A stretch of 30,920 nt of DNA from CAYVJW01 sp964451885 (GTDB taxonomy: Bacteria > Patescibacteriota > Gracilibacteria > UBA4473), in contig CAYVJW010000004.1 of the NCBI GenBank assembly GCA_964451885.1, forward strand, positions 1 through 30,920, written 5' to 3'. The number at the start of each line of letters is the position of its first letter. The stretch's first letter is position 1. Both the position numbers and the translations under genes were made by a program. Shown here one piece after another: positions 7,284 through 14,956 of the stretch. The notes beneath the pieces were generated by a model. That model saw nothing but the letters and a program-made list of their open reading frames with translations, did no database searches and was not told where the DNA came from.

Positions 7284-7895
7284 ATGAACAATCCCAAACG
7301 CATCGTCATCTCAGGAGGAGCCTTTAGCCCTCCGGGACTCAACCACATCGTAATTGAAATAGTGTTGATCCAACATTTTGACCTGGTAATCGTTGTTCCG
7401 TGCGGACAACGGCCAGACAAGCAATCTGTTAACTTCATCGCCCCGATCCACCGGGAAAAAATGGTAGAGCTTGCCTTTGCCGACATTCCCAACCTCCAGA
7501 TCGATAATTTCGATCTCAAAGGCGACACCTACACACCGACCTGCCAGCTCCAGGAAAAATACGCAGCACAGTTTCCGGATGCCGAGATCTGGCACGTAGT
7601 CGGCAGTGACCTCATCGCCGGTGGCCGAAATCAGGATTCGCAAATCCATCGCATCTGGATAAACGGGCCAAAAGTCTGGAAAACGCTCAATTTTGCCATC
7701 ATCATCCGCCCAGGCTATGAGTTAGTTCCCGAAGATCTTCCTCCGTCGCACATGATAATCAAAACAGGAAAGATCAACGGATCCAGCACGGAAATCAGGA
7801 ATAACATCGCCGCCAGAATACCGACCGGCCATCTAACAACCCCTCAGGTATATGCTTACATCAAGAAACATCGGCTCTACACCACCGAACGGTAG
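7284..7895 (+). CDS. NadD-like nicotinate/nicotinamide-nucleotide adenylyltransferase
   Basis: 203 aa, single Rossmann-type nucleotidyltransferase domain. An N-terminal strand and signature VISGGAFSPPGLNH (residues 8-21) corresponds to GxFxPxHxGH: the first His is Gly and the last His (His21) is kept. VVPCGQRPDK (38-46) and VVGSDL (105-110) follow. The C-terminal ATP-phosphate motif is GSSTEIRNN (166-174), the ISSTxIR of NadD/NMNAT enzymes. Family members join ATP and NaMN or NMN to make deamido-NAD or NAD. The altered HxGH makes the exact substrate uncertain. AGGAG 9 nt upstream supports the start. It is the first gene of unit B, and the ADP-ribosylglycohydrolase follows after 62 nt. Together with the PnuC-like and nicotinamidase-like genes of unit A it points to NAD salvage. 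Confidence 0.8.
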   Translation: MNNPKRIVISGGAFSPPGLNHIVIEIVLIQHFDLVIVVPCGQRPDKQSVNFIAPIHREKMVELAFADIPNLQIDNFDLKGDTYTPTCQLQEKYAAQFPDAEIWHVVGSDLIAGGRNQDSQIHRIWINGPKVWKTLNFAIIIRPGYELVPEDLPPSHMIIKTGKINGSSTEIRNNIAARIPTGHLTTPQVYAYIKKHRLYTTER

Positions 7896-7957
7896 ATACA
7901 CACCACGGCGTGTATCTACAAACATCGTAAACAACCAAACCACAAGGAACCAAAACC

Positions 7958-8968
7958 ATGATCACCAAAGACAAAACCCTCGGAATGTTTCTCGGCATCC
8001 CCATCGGTGATGCCCTGGGAATGCCCGTCGAAACCTGGACGCTGCAAGCAATCGCGGAAAAAAAAGGCCGGATCACCACCTACCAAGCAGCCATCGGCCA
8101 CAAGTGGCTCGGTGACTGGGAAGCCGGACATTGGACGGACGATACCCAGCTCAGCCTGGCTATTGCCAACGCAATGACTGAAAATGGCGGTATCAACTTC
8201 GAGAACGTCGGCGCTCATCAAGTCAAAGCTCTGGAGGAGAACACTGCCGGATGGGGAAAAAGCACCAAAGACTCCATCCAGCGGATCAAAGATGGAACCC
8301 CCTGGCATCTGGCAGGAAACAAAAAAGGCGTCGGAAACGGCGTGGCCATGAAAATCGCTCCTTTCGGAGCTTATCTGGCCGCAAAATTCCCCAATGACGA
8401 CATTGTGGAAACCATCAAAGCACAGATGCTGAACATCGCAAACTTCACGATTATGACCCACAACACCGACCTGGCCATCGCCACCACCGCTGCCCATGTG
8501 GCCGCCATCATGATGTGCATGAGGGAGACAAAGATGACATTCTCCCACAAGCGATTCCTCTCCACCTTGGTCAAATGCAGCAGAGCTGCCTATGCCTACT
8601 GCGAACAAAACACCATCCCTGAGATTCCCGACAACTTCACCTCAAGACTGAATATACTCCGAAAAACCTCCATCACAACCCTCAGGGATGAAAAAATCGT
8701 GGAAATGTTCAGCGAGGGAACGTGTTACATCTACAACTCTCTCCCCTTCAGCTACGCCTTCTTCCTGCGCAACCCGTTCAGCATCGAAACCCTCTATGAT
8801 ATCATCAACGCCGGAGGAGATACCGACTCTAATGGCTCCATTGTGGGAGCCATACTGGGCGCCCTGAACGGCACCTCGATCTTCCCCGAGCACCTCATCG
8901 AAGGCCTCTGGAAAAAAGAGATGATCCGAAAGGCCGGAGAAAAATTCTGGGAGCAGTTTGGAACGTGA
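7958..8968 (+). CDS. ADP-ribosylglycohydrolase family protein (DraG/ARH type)
   Basis: 336 aa, all-helical ARH fold. It has an N-terminal GIPIGDALGMPVE (13-25), metal-binding WTDDTQ with Asp61 and Asp62, GVGNGVAMKIAPFG in the middle, and the second metal motif AGGDTDSNGSIVGA with Asp288 and Asp290. These two-metal enzymes remove ADP-ribose from proteins (Arg- or Ser-linked) or small molecules, or hydrolyse related ADP-ribosyl compounds. AAGGA lies 11 nt upstream. It is the last gene of unit B, ahead of a strong terminator. Paired with a NadD-like enzyme, it could recycle ADP-ribose or reverse ADP-ribosylation in the NAD context. No ADP-ribosyltransferase partner is visible in this window. GC-rich codons match unit A. 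Confidence 0.9.
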   Translation: MITKDKTLGMFLGIPIGDALGMPVETWTLQAIAEKKGRITTYQAAIGHKWLGDWEAGHWTDDTQLSLAIANAMTENGGINFENVGAHQVKALEENTAGWGKSTKDSIQRIKDGTPWHLAGNKKGVGNGVAMKIAPFGAYLAAKFPNDDIVETIKAQMLNIANFTIMTHNTDLAIATTAAHVAAIMMCMRETKMTFSHKRFLSTLVKCSRAAYAYCEQNTIPEIPDNFTSRLNILRKTSITTLRDEKIVEMFSEGTCYIYNSLPFSYAFFLRNPFSIETLYDIINAGGDTDSNGSIVGAILGALNGTSIFPEHLIEGLWKKEMIRKAGEKFWEQFGT

Positions 8969-8983
8969 CCGACATTGGTACAA

Positions 8984-9067
8984 CCTTGCTAAAAGCTTTT
9001 CCAAAATTCACCGGGAAATGCCCACAGCAGATTCAACCCCCCGAGGCCTCGCGCCTCGGGATTTTTT
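8984..9067 (+). repeat. 3' block of unit B, copy 2, including its terminator
   Basis: CCTTGCTAAAAGCTTTTCC begins the block. ACAGCAGATTCAA and a CCCGAG-type hairpin end it, parallel to 5836-5917. The two middles share scattered bases only. It starts 15 nt after the glycohydrolase stop. Confidence 0.7.
9040..9067 (+). terminator. intrinsic terminator of NAD unit B
   Basis: Perfect 8-bp stem CCCGAGGC / GCCTCGGG around loop CTCGC, followed by ATTTTTT. It is a textbook terminator for the two-gene unit. Confidence 0.9.
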
Positions 9068-9210
9068 ATTAAAATCCATCCCCACATAAATCGCCTCAAA
9101 AATCTATACTCCGCCGCTTTTTTGAAATCTAAAATTTTGTATATGCTCCACAGCCCATCTCCATCATCTCATAGAACGTCGTTTGAACAAAAGCTATGAA
9201 GCATTATACA

Positions 9211-9516
9211 TTAGAATTTATTGACGACGGAGTATACACTTGAAATATCCATCATTTCTAACTCTGCAATTACATCATCGACTGAAAATTCAGTACAATC
9301 AGACTCCTTACCTAAAGAAATGTTTCGTTTTGGATCATTACTATGAATACTAACGTAAATCTTTCCATGATGTATATCATTCTGGCCTGTGTTCAATATG
9401 GAAAAACTTATTTTATCTTCATTTGGCCTCCAAACGGCTATATGATAAACAGAAAGGTCATTCAAGTTTAATATACACCTAACCTCTCCATAATTAGTAT
9501 TTACTTTCAGCACCAT
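9211..9516 (-). CDS. hypothetical protein, probable C-terminal part of a repeat-interrupted gene
   Basis: 101 aa from the ATG at 9516, which has an AAGGTG 7 nt upstream. An in-frame GTG at 9534 would add six residues. Not recognised. The protein is beta-rich in its first half (MVLKVNTNYGEVRCILNLN, then KISFSILNTG and GKIYVSIHS) and has an acidic helix near the end (SVDDVIAELEMMDI), a layout like small immunity- or adaptor-type proteins. The upstream 33-codon frame (9537-9638) would join it in frame if one of three 8-nt repeats at 9545-9568 were absent. It may therefore be the downstream part of a ~130-aa gene whose reading is switched or broken by repeat number. It is convergent with unit B. 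Confidence 0.55.
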   Translation of the reverse strand: MVLKVNTNYGEVRCILNLNDLSVYHIAVWRPNEDKISFSILNTGQNDIHHGKIYVSIHSNDPKRNISLGKESDCTEFSVDDVIAELEMMDISSVYSVVNKF

Positions 9517-9536
9517 AATCACACCTTCATGCACAT

Positions 9537-9638
9537 CTACAAATGAATTTTTGAATTTTTGAATTTTTCAAATATGCCATCTAAAGTAACAATTCTATCT
9601 GCACCTTCAACAAGATTCAAACTTTCTTTCGTTGTCAT
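9537..9638 (-). pseudogene. N-terminal fragment of the repeat-interrupted small gene
   Basis: ATG at 9638 opens MTTKESLNLVEGADRIVTLD and ends after 33 codons at a TAG (9537-9539), just past the third 8-nt repeat. With two repeats the frame would continue through NSFVDVHEGVIMVLKV into the downstream gene, a natural-looking join. I treat it as the 5' part of one gene in an off or broken state. Confidence 0.45.
9545..9568. repeat. 8-nt tandem repeat, three copies
   Basis: GAATTTTT repeated exactly three times on the plus strand, or AAAAATTC as read by the minus-strand gene. The unit length is not a multiple of three, so copy-number change shifts the frame of the overlapping gene. Confidence 0.9.
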
Positions 9639-9747
9639 TTTTTAAATGATTAAAATTATCACTTTATTATCATAGTGGGATTTATGAATGTGTCAAGTAT
9701 TTTCTATTAATTCGCCCGCTTGTCGCTATCTTTTGCTTGTCAACTCG

Positions 9748-10812
9748 TTATTTTGTCATCTGTTCTATAAATTCATCGAACAAATACTCCGCATCCTCCG
9801 GTCCCGCACATGCCTCCGGGTGGAACTGAACAGAAAATATCGGCTTTGATTTATGGCGAATTCCTTCTATTGACCCGTCATTGAGGTTTTTAAACCAGAC
9901 CTCGAAATCTTTCGAAAGAGCCGCCTCGTCCACCTCAAAACCATGATTTTGCGAAGTTATCAGACATCTCCCTGATTTCAAATCCTGCACCGGCTGGTTC
10001 ACCCCCCGATGCCCGTATTTCATCTTTTTCGTCTTCCCTCCAGAAGCCAATGCCAATATCTGATTTCCAAGACAAATTCCAAAAATCGGAATATCTTTTT
10101 TTAACGCCTGCGCTGCGATTTCAATAGTTTCTAACACTTTTTCCGGATCCCCGGGTCCATTAGAAATAAAAATCCCATCGAAATTCTCATTCAATTCAAA
10201 AGGATTTTGATCAAAAGGCAGCCGTAAAACTCGAACCCCACGCTTTAAAAAATTCCGAAAAATCCCATTTTTCGCCCCGCAATCCAAAAACACAATTGTC
10301 TTCCCAACCGGATTTTCCGGTTCTAAAATAGAAACTTCTTTCGGTGACACCTCAGGAACAAACCGCCCCTCAAGTTCATCCTCAAACTTCGAAGGTTTCA
10401 ATCCCCCCAATTTCCCTAAAATCGTCCCATGCTCCCTCAACTCCTGCGTCAAAGCCCGCGTATCCACCCCAGAAATCGCCGGAACATTATTTTCCTTCAG
10501 CCAATCAGCAAACCTCCCCCGCTCCAACACATGCGAATATTTTTCGGATTCCTCCATCAAAACCACCCCCTTAACCCAAATCCTCGAACTCTCAAAAGTG
10601 TTATCAACAATACCACCACTCCTCTCAAAAACCCCATAATTCCCAATTAAAGGAAACGTAAACACAACAATCTGCCCGTAATAACTAGGATCAGTCAGTA
10701 TTTCCAAATACCCGGCCATCCCAGTAGTAAAAACCACCTCCCCCACCTCCTCTCTATCAGCCCCAAAAGACTGCCCCTCGATAACCTGACCGTTAGCAAG
10801 AAAAAGTTTCAT
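9748..10812 (-). CDS. carA: carbamoyl-phosphate synthase small (glutaminase) subunit
   Basis: 354 aa, slightly short of the usual 360-390. The N-terminal half is the CarA-specific domain (GEVVFTTGMAGYLEILTDPS near residue 25-43). The C-terminal half is a class I glutamine amidotransferase with SNGPGDP (218-223), nucleophile Cys247 in GICLGNQ, and His331/Glu333 in FSVQFHPEA. It strips ammonia from glutamine and channels it to CarB to form carbamoyl phosphate for pyrimidine and arginine synthesis. No carB is in the window, so its partner must be elsewhere. It lies about 100 nt downstream of gatA on the same strand and could be read through from it. All catalytic residues are present. Confidence 0.96.
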   Translation of the reverse strand: MKLFLANGQVIEGQSFGADREEVGEVVFTTGMAGYLEILTDPSYYGQIVVFTFPLIGNYGVFERSGGIVDNTFESSRIWVKGVVLMEESEKYSHVLERGRFADWLKENNVPAISGVDTRALTQELREHGTILGKLGGLKPSKFEDELEGRFVPEVSPKEVSILEPENPVGKTIVFLDCGAKNGIFRNFLKRGVRVLRLPFDQNPFELNENFDGIFISNGPGDPEKVLETIEIAAQALKKDIPIFGICLGNQILALASGGKTKKMKYGHRGVNQPVQDLKSGRCLITSQNHGFEVDEAALSKDFEVWFKNLNDGSIEGIRHKSKPIFSVQFHPEACAGPEDAEYLFDEFIEQMTK

Positions 10813-10914
10813 TTGTACTATTTATACTGAAAACTGGTGAGAGTTCAAGATTTGATAACTCCCGTCGAGAAAGCTCAGCCTGCAAACCGCGCTTGATGAG
10901 GATTGTATCTCACA

Positions 10915-12348
10915 TTATAAACATTTCTGCACCCAATACCCCACCCTCAATACCTTCTCCTCCTCAAACGCCGCCCCCAAAATCTGTACCCCGATCGGCA
11001 GCCCCTCCTTTGACGCACCCACCGGCACCGAAATCCCGCAAATCCCTGCCAAAGAAGCCGGAATAGTTAGCACATCTTCCATATACATCTTTAACGGATC
11101 AGAACCATGCCCCCCAATCTTAAAAGCCGGAGTCGGCGAAACCGGAGCTATAATCACATCCACTTTATTGCCAAAAACATCATCAAAATCTTTTTTGATC
11201 AATGTCCGAACCTTCTGCGCTTTCCGATAAAAAGCATCATAGTATCCGGCACTCAAAGCATAAGTCCCAAGCAAAATCCTCCGCTTTACCTCATCCCCAA
11301 AGCCCGCTTCCCGGGTTTGGGTATAAATATCCTCCAAACTCCCAGCTCTCACTCCACTCCCATATCGAATCCCGTCAAAACGCGCCATATTGGCCGATAT
11401 TTCCGATGGAGCAATAATATAATAAGTCGGAACGGCATATTTCGTATGCGGTAAAGAAATATCCACCAATTCCGCCCCAAGGGACTTCAATATTGCTTTC
11501 GTTTCATCCATCACCGCTAAAACATCATTATCCGTCCCCCCCATAAAATATTCTTTCGGAATCCCGATTTTCAGTCCTTTCATATTTTTCCCAAGTTCTA
11601 CTAAATAATCCGGCACTTCCCTTTCGGGAGTCGTAGAATCTTTCGGATCTTTTCCGGCAATCACTTGCAGAATCATCGCACAATCCTCCACGGTTTTTGC
11701 CAACGGCCCTACACTGTCCAGACTAGAAGCCATAGGAATAGTCCCCCACCGGGAAACCCGCCCGTAAGACACCTTTAACCCCGTTACTCCGCAAAAATGA
11801 GCCGGTTGACGTATAGATCCACCGGTATCCGTCCCTATCGACCCGGCACAGAAATTCGCCGCAAGAGCCGCAGCAGATCCCCCGGAACTTCCTCCCGGTA
11901 CCCGCCCTAAATCATGCGGATTTTTGGTCACCCCAAAAGCCGAAGTCTCCGTCGAAGCTCCCATAGTAAACTCATCTGTATTCATTTTTCCGAGCAACAC
12001 AGCGCCCGCTTCCTTCAGTTTTCTCCACACCGTAGCATCGTATGGCGGAACAAAATTTTTCAAAATATTGGACGACGCCGTCGTGCGCACATTTTTTGTA
12101 CAAACTACGTCCTTGAGAGTTATTGGCATGCCATCAATCGGAGATAACAAATCATTACTTTTCCTCCTGACATCACTGCTATCAGCCATTTCCCGAGCCA
12201 AATCAAAGGTCGTTGTCACAAAAGCATTGATATCTTTGTCCCTCGCCTCAATCTCAATAATAAACGCCTCGGTGATTTCACGGGATGACATTTTGCCATC
12301 AAGAAAAAGAGAGGAAAGTTCGGCTAATGTTTTTTCAGTAATATTCAT
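10915..12348 (-). CDS. gatA: Asp-tRNA(Asn)/Glu-tRNA(Gln) amidotransferase subunit A
   Basis: 477 aa, full length for the amidase-signature family. The Ser-cisSer-Lys triad is visible: Lys79 in TLKDVVCT, cis-Ser154 in GGSSGGSAAA and nucleophile Ser177 in GTDTGGSIRQP. The C-terminal region also matches GatA (MYMEDVLTIPASLAGICGIS). It releases ammonia from glutamine for GatB, which amidates Glu-tRNA(Gln) and/or Asp-tRNA(Asn). It lies 35 nt downstream of gatC on the same strand, a gatCA operon, with gatB elsewhere. The short intergenic stretch holds degenerate TAGAATTT-type sequence also seen before hisS. The start follows this AT-rich stretch without an evident ribosome site. Confidence 0.97.
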   Translation of the reverse strand: MNITEKTLAELSSLFLDGKMSSREITEAFIIEIEARDKDINAFVTTTFDLAREMADSSDVRRKSNDLLSPIDGMPITLKDVVCTKNVRTTASSNILKNFVPPYDATVWRKLKEAGAVLLGKMNTDEFTMGASTETSAFGVTKNPHDLGRVPGGSSGGSAAALAANFCAGSIGTDTGGSIRQPAHFCGVTGLKVSYGRVSRWGTIPMASSLDSVGPLAKTVEDCAMILQVIAGKDPKDSTTPEREVPDYLVELGKNMKGLKIGIPKEYFMGGTDNDVLAVMDETKAILKSLGAELVDISLPHTKYAVPTYYIIAPSEISANMARFDGIRYGSGVRAGSLEDIYTQTREAGFGDEVKRRILLGTYALSAGYYDAFYRKAQKVRTLIKKDFDDVFGNKVDVIIAPVSPTPAFKIGGHGSDPLKMYMEDVLTIPASLAGICGISVPVGASKEGLPIGVQILGAAFEEEKVLRVGYWVQKCL

Positions 12349-12383
12349 ATTACAATTTCTAAGTTCTAAGCTCTAAATTCTAC

Positions 12384-12668
12384 CTACATTATTTTCGGAA
12401 TCTTAATCATATGATCCTCAATCTCGTGAGGGGATTGCTCCAAATAATCGTCTCCATTGTCACAAATTTTAATCTCGTCTTTCCTTAATTCATTTTCCAT
12501 CCCTGTAACTTGAGAAGTTTCCGAAACATCTTCCGTATCTACTTCCTGCAACTGCCCAAAAAAATCCAAAATATTCCCAAGCTGCGAAGTAAACTTTTCC
12601 GCATCCTTATCCGACAATTTTATCTTTGCCAACTTCGCAATATGCCGGACTTCGTCTGTGGTGATCAT
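12384..12668 (-). CDS. gatC: Asp-tRNA(Asn)/Glu-tRNA(Gln) amidotransferase subunit C
   Basis: 94 aa, the usual GatC size. It has the N-terminal helix motif VRHIAKLAKIKLSDKDAEKF and LGNILDFFGQLQEVDTEDV near residues 31-49. The tail is normally LR.D. followed by a P-rich end; here it is ELRKDEIK and ends IKIPKIM. GatC wraps around GatA and stabilises the GatCAB complex. It is the first gene of the minus-strand gatC-gatA(-carA) group. Divergent from the phosphoesterase gene, with both promoters in the 132-nt gap. Confidence 0.93.
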   Translation of the reverse strand: MITTDEVRHIAKLAKIKLSDKDAEKFTSQLGNILDFFGQLQEVDTEDVSETSQVTGMENELRKDEIKICDNGDDYLEQSPHEIEDHMIKIPKIM

Positions 12669-12685
12669 TTTTATTAAAAATAACT

Positions 12686-12715
12686 ATGATAGGGAGTTTA
12701 ATCCGGCAAAAACAA
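12686..12715 (-). promoter_or_regulatory. candidate promoter of gatCA
   Basis: Read on the minus strand: TTGTTT (12715-12710), an 18-nt spacer, then TATCAT (12691-12686), 17 nt before the gatC start. Moderate match to a housekeeping promoter. Confidence 0.4.
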
Positions 12716-12743
12716 TTTTGCATGTCATTTCCCTTAAATTAAC

Positions 12744-12772
12744 TTGACAGGAGAAGGAGAAAGAGGTATAGA
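12744..12772 (+). promoter_or_regulatory. promoter of the phosphoesterase gene
   Basis: TTGACA (12744-12749), exact 17-nt purine-rich spacer, TATAGA (12767-12772). Predicted transcription start is about 20 nt before the ATG at 12801. Confidence 0.75.
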
Positions 12773-12800
12773 AAAATGGCGTTAATATTATCTATATAAA

Positions 12801-14765
12801 ATGACCCAAGAATTAAGTCACTACCAACAAGAAGAACATAAACCAGTTAAAGTCCATAATGGAGATGTATTTCACCAAGTATTCTCGATTTTAAAAAGCT
12901 TTTGTCCAGAAATCCTCATACACCCTGTTGCTACTGTATCAAATTTTGTAAAAGAGACTTTAAAAGGAACTAATACTAAGACTGCTCCTGTTTTACTGCC
13001 GAATATGACAAAGCTACCCAATCCAGTTCATAAGACACGTTCAGCAAGCTTAGGAACTTTATGCACTACTCCGAATGAAGATTTACATAATAAAAGTACT
13101 ATAGACGGAAAAACACCCGCGTTACATTTATTACAATTAAAAGGTGATCAAAAAACACTAAAAATCAAACTTGGTGAAAAAGAAGTTCCGATTGGTATAT
13201 CTGCACGTGAGAAAATAAAATCCACTCAATTCCCTACCCTTTTGCAACATGAGAAACCGACAGGACTCATAACTTATCAGCCGGAACATCAACAACCAGA
13301 ATTAAGTCCAAAAGAAAAACTGAAAATTCAAATAAATGAAGTATTAACAACATTATACCCGACGGAACTTTTGGCAGATCGAAATAAAATCAAGTACGGT
13401 CATAAAAAGATGATTCCGGAAATCAGAATGCTGGATCTGCAAGGCGTAATTAAGAAATTAAGAAAAGTATTGATAAAAAAATTATTGGAAGAAACTCCTG
13501 AAAAGAAAATATGGGAGAGCGTTGCATTGGAGCAAAAAATAATCCAACTTATTTTGGATACGGATTTTCAGAAAATACGAATAGGTAAAAAGAGGAAAGC
13601 TATTTCCAGAGGAAAACATATTGCCTCCGATATGAAAAAAGTTTTATGGGAAAGGCTTGAGGCAAAAGAAGCAGAAAATCGCGAGCTTATCGCACGAGAA
13701 ATAACTTTTACAGACTCTCATGGAGATTGGAAAGCTGTAGAAAATGTTTTGCGACAAGAAGGCGTATTAGATAATGCAAACAACTTAACGGAAGAAGTAT
13801 TAAACGGAAAATTAAATGTAAAGATTGATTTTACAGGAGACGGCGTGAATTTAAGAGACCGAAAAGATCCTATTTTAGCCAATATTGTGCGCCTACAAAA
13901 ATTGTTACCCAAAGGATCAAGTATCAATTATACCGTAAATGGAAACCACTGCTTAGCAAAAATCGCAAGAGTGGAGAACAATTTAAGAAGAATGAGACAT
14001 CTGCCGGAAAAAGAACAAAGCAAAGCCGGGTTACGTGCAATTTCCAAGGAACAAAATGAACAGTTTAATCTGATCCGTAACGCCAATATAATTGATTTTG
14101 ATTTCAGCGCTAAGAACGAACCCGTCATCATACGCTTTCATGGACCGAACCTTCCAGTCTGGCTACTGGAAGAAGCCGTAAAGATTAAAGCACAAGAAGG
14201 CGATTGGATTAAAGCCTTAAATAAAAAGATTTATCATTCATTATTTAAAAGAGATGATTCGGGAAGTGCTATTACAATGCTCAATAAAAAGCTCTTTGGT
14301 CCACAATCCAAAGAAGCCCCTGAAAAATACTGGAAACGGAAAGAACAAAAAATTAATGAACTTTTGGATAAATTATGCAATGGAAGACCAAGAGCGCTTC
14401 TTTGCGGACATATTGCTCTAAATGGAGGAAAGCATGAATCTCACAAACACGGATCAACCTGGATTTTCAGAGGCGACCTGGCTGTTTCCAATTGTAGAAA
14501 CGGAAGAAAATGCAGGGCCAAGGACGGAGCCGGAATAAGGCTTGATCGGCTTTTAAAAAAGACCGAAGACGAAGCCTCGGAGGAAGTAATGGAAATAAAA
14601 TTTATTAACCCGAAAGAGCACGAACCCGAAAACCCCTGGTTAACACGCAAAATGGAGACACGAAGAAAATTTGAAAAAGGTATCAACAAAGCAAGACAGC
14701 AGAAACAAAAAAGAAAAGCAGCACAAAGAAGCAGAGTTAATAATAAGAGAAGGAATAAAAAATAA
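12801..14765 (+). CDS. metallophosphoesterase (calcineurin-like) with ~300-aa N-terminal extension
   Basis: 654 aa. Residues ~300-580 carry calcineurin-like phosphoesterase motifs: TDSHGDWKAVENVL with Asp305, His307 and Asp309; FTGDGVNLRDR with Asp347; VNGNHC with Asn382-His383; then IIRFHGPN and LLCGHIALNGGKHESHKHG providing later metal His. Family members are two-metal phosphatases or nucleotidases; the SHGD and GNH form resembles PPP-like bacterial phosphatases. Residues 1-300 are not recognised; they are hydrophilic, Lys-rich and partly helical. The C-terminal ~40 residues are extremely basic (KARQQKQKRKAAQRS), suggesting nucleic-acid or ribosome binding. No signal peptide. It has its own strong promoter, a short leader and no clear ribosome site. 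The substrate is unknown. Confidence 0.75.
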   Translation: MTQELSHYQQEEHKPVKVHNGDVFHQVFSILKSFCPEILIHPVATVSNFVKETLKGTNTKTAPVLLPNMTKLPNPVHKTRSASLGTLCTTPNEDLHNKSTIDGKTPALHLLQLKGDQKTLKIKLGEKEVPIGISAREKIKSTQFPTLLQHEKPTGLITYQPEHQQPELSPKEKLKIQINEVLTTLYPTELLADRNKIKYGHKKMIPEIRMLDLQGVIKKLRKVLIKKLLEETPEKKIWESVALEQKIIQLILDTDFQKIRIGKKRKAISRGKHIASDMKKVLWERLEAKEAENRELIAREITFTDSHGDWKAVENVLRQEGVLDNANNLTEEVLNGKLNVKIDFTGDGVNLRDRKDPILANIVRLQKLLPKGSSINYTVNGNHCLAKIARVENNLRRMRHLPEKEQSKAGLRAISKEQNEQFNLIRNANIIDFDFSAKNEPVIIRFHGPNLPVWLLEEAVKIKAQEGDWIKALNKKIYHSLFKRDDSGSAITMLNKKLFGPQSKEAPEKYWKRKEQKINELLDKLCNGRPRALLCGHIALNGGKHESHKHGSTWIFRGDLAVSNCRNGRKCRAKDGAGIRLDRLLKKTEDEASEEVMEIKFINPKEHEPENPWLTRKMETRRKFEKGINKARQQKQKRKAAQRSRVNNKRRNKK

Positions 14766-14787
14766 AACAAATTTAAAGATTCTTTTC

Positions 14788-14949
14788 TAGGGTTTTGGCA
14801 AAAAATTAAATACGTAGATTCGCTCAGATTTGCGTCAGATGAATTTATAAAAAATCGAGGAATATTGTAATATTGTGAGACTTTTTTAGGAATTTATATG
14901 GCGCGAATATGAGATGAAGATGCGTGCTTTATTTTTTGCCAAAACCCTA
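14788..14949. repeat. perfect 19-nt inverted repeat bounding a 162-bp element
   Basis: TAGGGTTTTGGCAAAAAAT (14788-14806) is exactly matched by its reverse complement at 14931-14949. The interior is 124 nt of AT-rich sequence without a gene. It fills the gap between two convergent genes. It may be a miniature inverted-repeat element or a very long bidirectional terminator. No target-site duplication is obvious at its ends. Confidence 0.75.
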
Positions 14950-14956
14950 CCTCACT

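Noticed and set aside
5836..9067. Integron-like attC sites bracketing gene cassettes
   Set aside because: The repeated 3' blocks lack the paired R/L core sites of attC, and no integrase gene is present; a shared terminator block explains them more simply.
9748..12668. Loss of carB and gatB
   Set aside because: The window shows only part of a chromosome, and these subunits are often encoded elsewhere; absence here is not evidence of loss.
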